A stretch of DNA of 26,693 nucleotides from JBMDXK01 sp048594375 (GCA_048594375.1 JBMDXK010000027.1:1-26693), one strand, 5' to 3'. Counted from the first letter of the stretch, positions 7,958-15,557 are shown. The notes: generated by a model not told the origin, from the letters alone. Program-made: numbers and translations.

Positions 7958-10900
7958 ATGAACCAAGAGGTCATGAATCTCTTTAACACCAATGTTCCGG
8001 CTCAAGCTTTTGACCAAATCAAAATTGCAATTGCTAGTCCTGAAAAGATTTTATCTTGGTCTTTTGGTGAGATCAAAAAACCTGAAACAATTAATTACCG
8101 TACTTTCAAGCCTGAGCGTGATGGTCTGTTCTGTGCTCGAATTTTTGGGCCAATAAAAGATTATGAATGCCTTTGCGGTAAATACAAGCGCATGAAATAC
8201 AAAGGCGTTATTTGTGAAAAGTGTGGTGTTGAAGTCACTCTTGCGCGAGTACGTCGTGAGCGAATGGGGCATATTGAATTAGCAGCTCCTGTTGCACATA
8301 TTTGGTTTTTAAAATCATTACCAAGCCGTATTGGATTACTGCTTGATATGACACTGCGTGATCTTGAGCAAATTTTGTATTTTGAGAAATATGTTGTTCT
8401 TGAAACAGGTTTGACTCCCTTAAAAGATCGTCAACTTCTTTCTGAAGAAGAATATGTACATGCTCAAGAAGAGTATGGTGAAGATTCTTTCACTGCAATG
8501 ATTGGTGCTGAAGCTATTCGCGAAATACTTAAATCAATGGATCTTGAGAGCATTGCTGCAAGTTTGCGTGTTGAAATTGCGGAAGCGACTACTGAGCTTA
8601 AGCCTAAAAAGCTAGCCAAGCGCTTGAAAATCATTGAGGCTTTCATTGAATCAGGAAATAAGCCTGAATGGATGATACTTACTCAGGTTCCTGTTATTCC
8701 ACCTGATCTCCGTCCTTTAGTGCCTTTAGATGGTGGAAGATTTGCCACATCAGATCTTAACGATCTTTATCGGCGTGTTATTAACCGTAATAATCGTTTG
8801 AAACGTCTTATTGAATTGCGCGCACCGGATATTATTATTCGGAATGAAAAGCGTATGTTGCAAGAATCTGTTGACGCTCTTTTTGATAATGGTCGTCGTG
8901 GTCGTGTGATTACAGGTGTTAATAAACGTCCATTAAAATCTCTCGCAGATATGTTGAAAGGAAAACAAGGACGTTTCCGTCAGAACCTTTTAGGAAAGCG
9001 TGTTGATTATTCAGGGCGTTCAGTAATTGTTGTTGGTCCTGAACTGAAATTACATCAGTGTGGTTTACCAAAAAAAATGGCCCTCGAGCTCTTCAAACCA
9101 TTCATTTATTCGCGGCTTGAAGCTAAAGGTTTATCAACAACTGTAAAGCAAGCAAAAAAATTAGTTGAAAAGGAAAAGCCCGAAGTCTGGGATATCTTGG
9201 ACGAAGTTATCCGAGAGCATCCCGTATTGCTCAACCGTGCGCCAACTTTGCATCGTCTCGGCATTCAGGCGTTTGAGCCTACGTTGATTGAGGGTAAAGC
9301 TATTCAATTGCATCCTCTCGTTTGTGCTGCCTTTAATGCGGACTTCGATGGGGATCAAATGGCGGTTCACGTGCCTTTGTCACTCGAGGCACAGCTTGAA
9401 GCGCGTGTCTTGATGATGAGTACAAATAATATTTTGCATCCAGCCAATGGTGCGCCAATTATTGTGCCTTCACAAGATATTGTTTTGGGGCTATATTATC
9501 TTAGCTTGATGAATGATGGTGAACCTGGTGAAGGTTCGTTGTTCAGTAATATTGGCGAAATTGAACATGCTCTCTTTTCTAAAACTGTCACGCTACATAC
9601 AAAGATTAAAGGGCGCGTTCAGAATACTATGCCAGATGGTTCGCGCGTATCTAAAGTTTATGATACTACGCCTGGCCGTTTCATTTTAGGAGAATTGCTG
9701 CCCAAGCATCCTAATTTGATTTTTGATGTTGTTAATAAATTGATGACTAAAAAAGAAATCTCTGGAATGATCGATACGGTTTATCGTCATTGCGGTCAAA
9801 AAGAGACTGTAATTTTCTGTGATCGTATTATGGCAAAAGGATTTCATCACGCTTTTAAAGCGGGAATTTCATTTGGCAAAGATGACATGGTAATTCCAGA
9901 TACTAAAGTGAAGATTGTAGATAAAACACGATCTTTAGTAAAAGAATACGAACAACAATATCAAGATGGTTTGATTACTCAGGGCGAAAAATATAATAAA
10001 GTTGTAGATGCTTGGGCAAAATGTACTGATAAAATCGCCGATGAAATGATGAATCGCATTTCTTCAGTTCAGAAGGATGATACAGGTCGTGACAAGCCCA
10101 TTAACTCTATCTATATGATGTCTCACTCAGGTGCGCGTGGCTCTCCTGCGCAGATGAAACAGCTTGCTGGTATGCGCGGGTTAATGGCAAAGCCATCAGG
10201 GGAAATTATTGAAAGTCCTATTATTTCTAACTTTAAAGAAGGGCTTTCAGTTTTAGAATACTTCAACTCCACGCATGGTGCGCGTAAAGGACTTGCAGAT
10301 ACTGCTCTTAAAACAGCTAACTCTGGTTATCTGACACGACGACTTGTTGATGTCGCTCAAGACTCAATTGTAACTGAAGATGATTGTGGTTCTGAGTCTG
10401 GTATACACATGCGTGCAATAATTGATTCGGGGCAAGTTGTTGCAAGTCTTGGAAGCCGTATTCTTGGCCGAACTTTAGCGCAGGATATTACCAATAAAGA
10501 CGGTAGTATTTTGGCTGCGAAGGGCAAATTACTGGACGAACAAGATGTGGATCAGATTACACGTGCTGGTATACAAGAAGTTAAAATTCGTTCTGTTTTG
10601 ACGTGTGAAACCCGCAATGGCGTTTGTGTCGCCTGTTATGGGCGTGATTTGGCTCGTGGAACGCCTGTTAATCACGGTGAGGCTGTTGGTGTTATTGCCG
10701 CTCAATCCATTGGGGAGCCTGGCACGCAGTTAACAATGCGCACGTTCCATATCGGTGGTACAGCACAGCTTGCTGACTCTTCTTTCGTTGAAACCAATTT
10801 TGAAGGTGTAGTGAGTTTCCGCAATAAGCAAATTGCTCGTAATTCTGATGGGGAACTTATGGTTATGGGTCGCAACATGATTGTTGTAATCTCTGATCCA

Positions 10901-12142
10901 GATGGTACTGAACGCGCCTCACAGCGGGTTCAGTACGGAGCACGCTTACGCGTTGATGAAGGCGAAACGATTAAGCGTGGTCAGCGTATTGCTGAATGGG
11001 ATCCTTATACACGCCCAATTATTACGGAAGTCGATGGGAAAATCGGTTTTGAGGATCTTGTCGAAGGCGCTTCCATGAGCGAAGCAACGGATGAGGCTAC
11101 AGGCATCACCAAGCGTGTAGTTATGGATTGGCGGACATCTACAAGGACTTCAGACTTAAAGCCTGCTCTCGTGATAATGGATAATAGTTCAAAAATCCAG
11201 AAGCTACTTAAAGGTGGTGAGGCGCGTTACTTACTTCCTGCTGATGCTGTTATACCTTTGAACCCTGGTGCGCATGTTCAGGCAGGCGACGTAATTGCGC
11301 GTATTCCCCTCGATAGTGCAAAAACCCGTGATATTACAGGTGGTTTGCCGCGCGTCGCGGAATTGTTTGAGGCGCGCCGGCCGAAAGATGCTGCAATTAT
11401 TGCGGAAATATCAGGTACAATCCAATTTGGGCGTGATTATAAAAATAAGCGCCGGATTGCAATTATTCCTGATGATGAAAGTGTTGAGCCAGTAGAATAT
11501 CTTATCCCCAAAGGTAAGCATATCTATTTGCAAGATGGTGATATAGTAGAGAAGGGTGATTTCATTGTCGATGGAAATCCTGCTCCGCATGATATCTTGG
11601 CTATTCGTGGTGTGGAAGCCTTGGCTGCTTATCTTGTGAATGAGATTCAGGAAGTTTATCGTTTGCAGGGTGTTACGATTAACGATAAACACATTGAAGT
11701 TATTGTGCGTCAGATGCTCCAAAAAGTTGAAATCAATGACATTGGTGACTCTGATTTGCTTAATGGCGAACAAGTTGATCGTATCGAGCTTGAAATATTG
11801 AATGACAAGCTTGTTGCTGAAGGTAAGAAGCCAGCATCTGGTGATCCAGTATTGCTTGGCATTACGAAAGCAAGCTTGCAGACTCGTTCCTTTATTTCAG
11901 CTGCATCCTTCCAAGAAACAACGCGTGTTCTGACGGAGGCTGCTGTAAATGGTAAGTCGGATACTTTGGAAGGTCTGAAAGAAAACGTCATTGTAGGACG
12001 TTTGATACCTGCAGGAACGGGTTCTGTCATGAGTGCTGTTCGTGCCGTTGCTTCGCGCCGTGACGACATGATTGTTGCACAGCAGCAATCTGAGGCACAG
12101 CCTGACTTGCTGGCTATTGAAGCAAAGGCTTCTTCCAATTAA
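7958..12142 (+). CDS. rpoC: DNA-directed RNA polymerase subunit beta'
   Basis: A 1394-residue beta' subunit, near the usual length. The start ATG at 7958 has AGGAG at 7947-7951 and gives MNQEVMNLFNTN. Upstream in-frame codons back to 7874 cover the rpoB-rpoC hairpin and are not conserved. The N-terminal zinc ribbon CLCGKYKRMKYKGVICEKCG is present. The catalytic loop NADFDGDQ holds the Mg-binding aspartates D462, D464 and D466. The second zinc site (CETRNGVCVACYG) and the trigger-loop region (GEAVGVIAAQSIGEPGTQLTMRTFH) are intact. A strong terminator follows. The rpsL-rpsG-fusA genes often found after rpoC in relatives are not here. Confidence 0.98.
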   Translation: MNQEVMNLFNTNVPAQAFDQIKIAIASPEKILSWSFGEIKKPETINYRTFKPERDGLFCARIFGPIKDYECLCGKYKRMKYKGVICEKCGVEVTLARVRRERMGHIELAAPVAHIWFLKSLPSRIGLLLDMTLRDLEQILYFEKYVVLETGLTPLKDRQLLSEEEYVHAQEEYGEDSFTAMIGAEAIREILKSMDLESIAASLRVEIAEATTELKPKKLAKRLKIIEAFIESGNKPEWMILTQVPVIPPDLRPLVPLDGGRFATSDLNDLYRRVINRNNRLKRLIELRAPDIIIRNEKRMLQESVDALFDNGRRGRVITGVNKRPLKSLADMLKGKQGRFRQNLLGKRVDYSGRSVIVVGPELKLHQCGLPKKMALELFKPFIYSRLEAKGLSTTVKQAKKLVEKEKPEVWDILDEVIREHPVLLNRAPTLHRLGIQAFEPTLIEGKAIQLHPLVCAAFNADFDGDQMAVHVPLSLEAQLEARVLMMSTNNILHPANGAPIIVPSQDIVLGLYYLSLMNDGEPGEGSLFSNIGEIEHALFSKTVTLHTKIKGRVQNTMPDGSRVSKVYDTTPGRFILGELLPKHPNLIFDVVNKLMTKKEISGMIDTVYRHCGQKETVIFCDRIMAKGFHHAFKAGISFGKDDMVIPDTKVKIVDKTRSLVKEYEQQYQDGLITQGEKYNKVVDAWAKCTDKIADEMMNRISSVQKDDTGRDKPINSIYMMSHSGARGSPAQMKQLAGMRGLMAKPSGEIIESPIISNFKEGLSVLEYFNSTHGARKGLADTALKTANSGYLTRRLVDVAQDSIVTEDDCGSESGIHMRAIIDSGQVVASLGSRILGRTLAQDITNKDGSILAAKGKLLDEQDVDQITRAGIQEVKIRSVLTCETRNGVCVACYGRDLARGTPVNHGEAVGVIAAQSIGEPGTQLTMRTFHIGGTAQLADSSFVETNFEGVVSFRNKQIARNSDGELMVMGRNMIVVISDPDGTERASQRVQYGARLRVDEGETIKRGQRIAEWDPYTRPIITEVDGKIGFEDLVEGASMSEATDEATGITKRVVMDWRTSTRTSDLKPALVIMDNSSKIQKLLKGGEARYLLPADAVIPLNPGAHVQAGDVIARIPLDSAKTRDITGGLPRVAELFEARRPKDAAIIAEISGTIQFGRDYKNKRRIAIIPDDESVEPVEYLIPKGKHIYLQDGDIVEKGDFIVDGNPAPHDILAIRGVEALAAYLVNEIQEVYRLQGVTINDKHIEVIVRQMLQKVEINDIGDSDLLNGEQVDRIELEILNDKLVAEGKKPASGDPVLLGITKASLQTRSFISAASFQETTRVLTEAAVNGKSDTLEGLKENVIVGRLIPAGTGSVMSAVRAVASRRDDMIVAQQQSEAQPDLLAIEAKASSN

Positions 12143-12167
12143 GTCTTTGAAATAGAATAGAAAAATG

Positions 12168-12200
12168 AAAAGTGCAGAGCAGGGTTGTTCTGCACTTTTT
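12168..12200 (+). terminator. Strong rho-independent terminator of the rpoBC operon
   Basis: AAAAGTGCAGA (12168-12178) pairs with TCTGCACTTTT (12189-12199) over a 10-base loop, and the stem runs into TTTTT. It lies 25 bases after the rpoC stop and marks the end of the operon. The A-rich left arm could also make it work on the other strand. Confidence 0.85.
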
Positions 12201-12224
12201 CTTGTTTACAGGCTTTATTTTTGG

Positions 12225-12274
12225 GCGGAACAAAGCGGAATGAAACATGCGGAATACTAGCGGAATAAGCGGAA
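12225..12274 (+). repeat. Five direct GCGGAA repeats
   Basis: GCGGAA occurs at 12225, 12235, 12249, 12260 and 12269, that is every 9-14 bases, roughly one helical turn. Several copies continue as GCGGAAT or GCGGAATA. The array sits between the rpoC terminator and the accessory block. It could be a protein-binding array, a decayed mobile-element end, or local slippage. The role is unknown. Confidence 0.6.
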
Positions 12275-12530
12275 TAATTTGACGATTAAAACATGTAAAC
12301 TGCATGATGATTTTATTATTTATCCACTATAGATTGCCCGAATCTTTTTCCTTGTATTTTATAATTCAACACGCATAGCGCGAAGTGCATAAATATGCGG
12401 GTGCGTGTCAGTCTAATTCTGAGTTTCAATGGAATGGCACTATCTTATTGGAGTTCGACTCTATAATCCTTCTGTTTTTTAAGTGTCTGGCTATCACTTT
12501 GCAGTGAACCGTGATGCAAAGGTTTGACCA
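12275..12530. other. Non-coding spacer before the restriction-gene remnant
   Basis: Together with the GCGGAA array this makes a gap of more than 300 bases after the rpoC terminator. I see no gene. It is AT-rich, and GTTCGACTC at about 12453 looks like a tRNA T-loop but no tRNA folds around it. The promoter of the following gene should lie here, but no clear -35/-10 pair was found. Confidence 0.4.
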
Positions 12531-13037
12531 ATGCCGTTAAGCTGGAATGAAATTACTGCTCGTGCTGCCCGTTTTGCCGAGAGCTGGAAAGACGCGCATT
12601 ATGAAAAGGGTGAAACCCAGAGTTTTTACAATGATTTTTTTGCGGTGTTCGGGCGACAGCGGCGTGATGTTGCGGTTTATGAACAAAAAGTACGCAAGCT
12701 GAATGACGCAAATGGGTTTATTGATCTGTTCTGGCCGGGGCAATTGCTTGTTGAACATAAATCGGCAGGGCGCTCGCTGGTTGATGCGTGGGCTCAGGCG
12801 GGGGATTACTTTCTTTGCCTGAAAGAGCATGAACGGCCGCGCTATATTCTGCTTTCCGATTTTCAGACATTTGAATTTATTGATCTGGATACACGGGAAG
12901 AGCATTGGTTCACGCTGGCGCAATTGCCCGAATATGTGAAACATCTGGGTTTTATTGCGGGTTACCAGCTCCGGAAAGCATATGTCTCTTTAGCATTAAT
13001 CTGTTATAAACTGCGTCATTTATATGTATTTTTTTAA
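12531..13037 (+). pseudogene. MmeI-like (type IIL) restriction-methylation protein, N-terminal remnant
   Basis: The first 146 or so residues resemble the N-terminal nuclease domain of MmeI-family single-chain restriction-methyltransferases (about 900 aa or more): MPLSWNEITARAARFAESWKDA, SFYNDFFAVFGRQRRDVA, then GFIDLFWPGQLLVEHKSAGRSL with a PD-(D/E)xK-type D...ExK site, and HLGFIAGYQ. The ATG at 12531 has AAAGG upstream. Similarity stops after GYQ (12968). The last 22 codons, LRKAYVSLALICYKLRHLYVFF, look like read-through into inserted DNA. The middle of the gene (helicase-like spacer, methyltransferase, most of the target-recognition part) is absent from the window. The C-terminal end lies at 14933-15340. 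A residual small nuclease-like protein could still be made. Confidence 0.8.
12978..12993 (+). repeat. Left copy of direct repeat flanking the inserted module
   Basis: GCATATGTCTCTTTAG recurs as GCATATGTCTTTAG at 14835-14848, differing by one CT. The left copy begins about 10 bases after MmeI-like similarity ends. The pair encloses the metallopeptidase and cyclase genes and could be the trace of the recombination that brought them in. Confidence 0.5.
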
Positions 13038-13141
13038 AAAAGCTGTAAACCTTGACATTGTTATTGCTTCCATAACTTATTCTCCCCATATTGATATTGT
13101 GAAATACTATGGAATCAATTTGGAGTATATAGCAGGGGGAT

Positions 13142-13684
13142 ATGATGGATACGCATTATGAAAACCCAATCCCTACACGAGCATCTAAAGCAAATATTGA
13201 AGCTTTTGCGGAGCGAATTGCAAAGAACATATCTTTTGGCCCAGAAAAATTAATTGAAATGGCTGTCGCACGATTCGGTGGTGGAATTAGTTACGAGCAG
13301 CCGAATGGTGAAAAAAGGGAAGAAACTATACGAGTTGAACCTGATGGGAAATTTAAAATATTTCTTCCTCTTTTAACATCTCCTGCAAGAGATCGCTTTA
13401 CTATTGCACATGAGCTTGGGCATTTCTTTCTGCATTTTCCTTTGGTTAAAGCAAAACATGTAGGAAAAGGCATGCGTGCTACACGTTGGCCAGGAAACGA
13501 TCCAGAGTCGCAGAGATGTGAATGGGAAGCGAATTGGTTTGCTGCTGCATTTCTCATGCCAAAAGATTTATTTAAAGATGCTTTCGATAGAAATAATGAC
13601 ATTTATCAATTAGCTGCAATGTTTAAGGTTAGTGATGTAGCCGCTAAAGTCAGAGCTAAACGCCTGAACCTTATTCCGGAGTAA
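13142..13684 (+). CDS. ImmA/IrrE-family zinc metallopeptidase
   Basis: A 180-residue protein. It has the zinc motif HELGH at residues 90-94 inside RFTIAHELGHFFLHF, and the downstream EWEANWFAAAFLMP block whose E129 is the likely third ligand. This is the ImmA/IrrE (gluzincin-like) signature. Known relatives cleave repressors: ImmA of ICEBs1 cuts ImmR, and IrrE of Deinococcus cuts DdrO. No helix-turn-helix is evident in the N-terminal 50 residues and no Xre repressor is adjacent, so the target is unknown. Start: ATG at 13142, or the next one at 13145, after AGGGGG at 13134-13139. The cyclase gene begins 7 bases after its stop, so the two form an operon. It lies inside the broken restriction gene and is AT-rich. 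Activity and role are inferred. Confidence 0.88.
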   Translation: MMDTHYENPIPTRASKANIEAFAERIAKNISFGPEKLIEMAVARFGGGISYEQPNGEKREETIRVEPDGKFKIFLPLLTSPARDRFTIAHELGHFFLHFPLVKAKHVGKGMRATRWPGNDPESQRCEWEANWFAAAFLMPKDLFKDAFDRNNDIYQLAAMFKVSDVAAKVRAKRLNLIPE

Positions 13685-13691
13685 AAGCGCA

Positions 13692-14777
13692 TTGGCAACG
13701 TGTCCTAGTTACCGTATCAGGCTTTTTTTATCTGTTGATCTTGTTGGTTCAACAGCTTTCAAGGCGGAATCAAATAAACATGATGCTTTTCCTCATCCTG
13801 ATTGGTTAAAAAAGTTCCAGACATTTTATTCTGATTTTCCTAAGGCTGTTCAAGAAAGGTATGCGGAGCTTTCCTTAAAGGCAGATAATAAAGTGCTTTG
13901 CGATAAATATCCGATGGTTTGGAAAACTGTCGGTGACGAAATCATTTTCTGTAACACTGTTTTGAGTAAAAGGCATCTTTCTAGAGCTGTCGAAGCTTTT
14001 CTCTTAGCTTTAAGTGAGTATGGCGATAAGCTTGAGATGGATACAGATGGTCAGCTTGATGTTAAAGGGGCAGGCTGGGTATCAGTTTACCCTACAAGCA
14101 ATATAACACTAAGAATAAAAGGTAGTAACGAAGAAGACATAAGCGAGGAGCTTGAAAAGGAGGCAGATAAAGATCCCAGAGGTTTTGATTTTTTGGGTAA
14201 GCATATTGATGCTGGATTTAGAATAACCAAGAATGCTAGCGTAGATAAATTTGCAACATCACTCGAATTGGCTTATTTGCTAGCGGAGGCAAACCTTGAG
14301 AAAATTTTTCTGCGCTCATTTACCTACCATGGCGAAGAAATATTGAAGGGCGTCAACAAAGGGCATGCATGCCCAGTGATAACGGTGGACACTGAGCGTA
14401 ATGCCATTAAACGATCATTGCGGTTTAGAGAAAGAACTTTATCGGGAAGACAAAGCACAGATACGCATGCTCTCATTGATTACCTTAAAGAATTTATGAA
14501 ATACCATGATATTGAGGCACCATGTCTGCCTAATCATCATGGTGACGCAATTGAATCATCAGCTTCATATGAAAAATTTAGAGAAGCTTGGCAAAAAAAG
14601 ACTAATGATAATTACCAGCAAGACGAGAGTATAGAAAGCTCATCGGAGCAGAATGAACAAGACAACGGAGATGTGAATGATACCTTGTCTTCAGAAATTC
14701 TTGACTTTGAGAAAAATATTATTTCTCGGAAGGAGAAGTTAGATATCTCTACAATTAATACTAATAAGCAGGAATGA
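13692..14777 (+). CDS. Class III nucleotide cyclase-like protein (Pycsar-type candidate)
   Basis: A 361-residue protein. Residues about 8-24 read RIRLFLSVDLVGSTAFK, matching the first metal-binding motif of class III cyclases (D16, followed by GST). WKTVGDEIIFC (about 77-87) supplies the second aspartate, D82. DFLGKHIDAGFRITKNA (about 166-182) resembles the late catalytic segment with an arginine. The core ends near residue 285. A charged, low-complexity tail (about 285-361, rich in S, E, D, N) follows. No membrane or receptor domain is seen, so it would be a soluble stand-alone cyclase, as in Pycsar, where PycC makes cCMP or cUMP after phage infection. The start is TTG at 13692 with GGAG at 13678-13681, the only site that keeps the first motif intact without running into immA. 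Nucleotide product and defence role are inferences; an ordinary adenylate cyclase is the alternative. Confidence 0.72.
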   Translation: MATCPSYRIRLFLSVDLVGSTAFKAESNKHDAFPHPDWLKKFQTFYSDFPKAVQERYAELSLKADNKVLCDKYPMVWKTVGDEIIFCNTVLSKRHLSRAVEAFLLALSEYGDKLEMDTDGQLDVKGAGWVSVYPTSNITLRIKGSNEEDISEELEKEADKDPRGFDFLGKHIDAGFRITKNASVDKFATSLELAYLLAEANLEKIFLRSFTYHGEEILKGVNKGHACPVITVDTERNAIKRSLRFRERTLSGRQSTDTHALIDYLKEFMKYHDIEAPCLPNHHGDAIESSASYEKFREAWQKKTNDNYQQDESIESSSEQNEQDNGDVNDTLSSEILDFEKNIISRKEKLDISTINTNKQE

Positions 14778-14834
14778 TATATAGTTTGGCGCTTTTAACT
14801 TGTAAAACTTGAATCAGGACATGTTATGATTTTG

Positions 14835-14848
14835 GCATATGTCTTTAG
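14835..14848 (+). repeat. Right copy of direct repeat flanking the inserted module
   Basis: GCATATGTCTTTAG matches the copy at 12978-12993 except for a missing CT. It lies 57 bases after the cyclase stop and about 85 bases before the restriction-gene C-terminal remnant resumes. Confidence 0.5.
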
Positions 14849-14932
14849 TTTAAATAATGCTTCATGAGTAATCTCTTTCTATTCAAGAAAAAATGCTAAC
14901 TTTGCTATGGCGCAATTTAAGAGGAGTGTTGC

Positions 14933-15340
14933 AACTTCCTGTGGCCTGTTGCTTTCGACCCGAAGCATACCGCTGCTATTGAAGAAAAGGCGCAAGCGGT
15001 GCTGGATGCGCGGGCGCACTTTTCGGGTTCTACGCTGGCTGATCTTTATGATCCGCTGACTATGCCGCCTACCTTGCTGAAAGCGCATCAGGCGCTGGAC
15101 AGGGTTGTTGATTTGGCTTACCGCAAGCAGACTTTTGCCTCAGAGCGGGAGCGGGTGGAGTTTTTGTTTGAACGCTATGAGGCTTTGCTTGCGCCGTTGG
15201 TGACCATGCCAAAGAAACGGGGGGCGAAGGGCGTGCGAATGAGTTTAGCCGTAAAGCTTTCTTCGTGGATCCCGGCCTTCGCCGGGATGACGGGGAGTTT
15301 TTGTTTGAACGCTATGAGGCTTTGCTTGCGCCGTTGGTGA
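14933..15340 (+). pseudogene. MmeI-like restriction-methylation protein, C-terminal remnant
   Basis: The frame reads NFLWPVAFDPKHTAAIEEK, then AQAVLDARAHF, LADLYDPLTMPPTLLKAHQALDRVVDLAYRKQTF and RVEFLFERYEALLAPL. I recognise this as the C-terminal end of the same single-chain DNA methyltransferase/restriction family as the 12531 remnant. No start codon and ribosome site fit it; the frame just opens after a TAA at 14918-14920. The natural end should be ...KKRGAKGV-stop, which survives in the second copy of the tandem duplication (TGA at 15373-15375). In the first copy that TGA is CGA (15236-15238), so the frame runs on through a palindromic repeat (SWIPAFAGMTG) to 15340. It is the other half of the gene interrupted by the module. 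Confidence 0.8.
15264..15296 (+). repeat. Palindromic intergenic element, copy 1
   Basis: TCGTGGATCCCGGCCTTCGC begins it, and the stem ATCCCGGC (15269-15276) pairs with GCCGGGAT (15281-15288) over CTTC. Read on the two strands it gives the peptides WIPAFAGMT and VIPAKAGIH, known marks of a dispersed repeat widespread in proteobacteria. Confidence 0.85.
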
Positions 15341-15400
15341 CTATGCCAAAGAAGCGCGGAGCGAAGGGCGTGTGAATGAATTTAGCGGTAAGGCTACCTT

Positions 15401-15433
15401 CGTGGATCCCGGCCTTCGCCGGGATGACGGGGG
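15401..15433 (+). repeat. Palindromic intergenic element, copy 2
   Basis: The same element as at 15264. The stem ATCCCGGC (15406-15413) pairs with GCCGGGAT (15418-15425). It was duplicated as part of the 137-bp unit. Confidence 0.85.
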
Positions 15434-15440
15434 TGGTTGT

Positions 15441-15474
15441 TTCGTGGATTTTGGCTTTCGCCGGGATGACTGGG
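15441..15474 (+). repeat. Palindromic intergenic element, diverged copy 3
   Basis: The left arm is ATTTTGGC (15448-15455) and the right arm GCCGGGAT (15460-15467), so three stem pairs are now G-T. It is followed by TGACTGGGGAGTTTT, similar to the border of the 137-bp unit, so it may be the stub of a third copy. Confidence 0.7.
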
Positions 15475-15528
15475 GAGTTTTCTAAGCATACATAGCCCCA
15501 GACATACAAAATGGTGATGCTTTTCCCG

Positions 15529-15557
15529 TAAGTCTTTGTTCTATTGCAAAAGACTTA
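15529..15557. repeat. 9-bp hairpin downstream of the minus-strand gene
   Basis: TAAGTCTTT (15529-15537) pairs with AAAGACTTA (15549-15557) over 11 bases. It lies 33 bases past the end of the leftward gene at 15590. No T-run follows on either strand, so it is only a weak candidate for that gene's transcript end. The 13-mer GGTAAGGCTACCT just to its right (15567-15579) also occurs in duplication copy 2 (15387-15399). Confidence 0.4.

Larger units (their letters stand above)
15161..15434 (+). repeat. 137-bp tandem duplication at the end of the restriction-gene remnant
   Basis: Bases 15161-15297 are repeated at 15298-15434 with about a dozen differences. Each unit starts TTTTTGTTTGAACGCTATGA, covers the last 25 codons of the gene (FERYEALLAPLVTMPKKRGAKGV) and ends with a palindromic WIPAFAGMT-type element. 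The GGGGAG at the unit border is shared, which suggests slippage or unequal exchange between palindromic copies. Confidence 0.9.

Noticed and set aside
12440..12475. tRNA-like or attachment-site remnant around GTTCGACTC
   Set aside because: Only the T-loop motif matches. The flanking bases do not form a T-stem, and no acceptor or anticodon arm could be found.
13052..13083. TTGACA promoter for the peptidase-cyclase module
   Set aside because: TTGACA is a perfect -35, but no -10 lies at 16-18 bases (ACTTAT at 13075 is poor). It was left uncalled, although a promoter should be in this gap.
15312..15509. A minus-strand ORF with VIPAKAGIH repeats
   Set aside because: It is the translated shadow of the palindromic repeats and the duplicated gene end; it has no ribosome site and no independent similarity.
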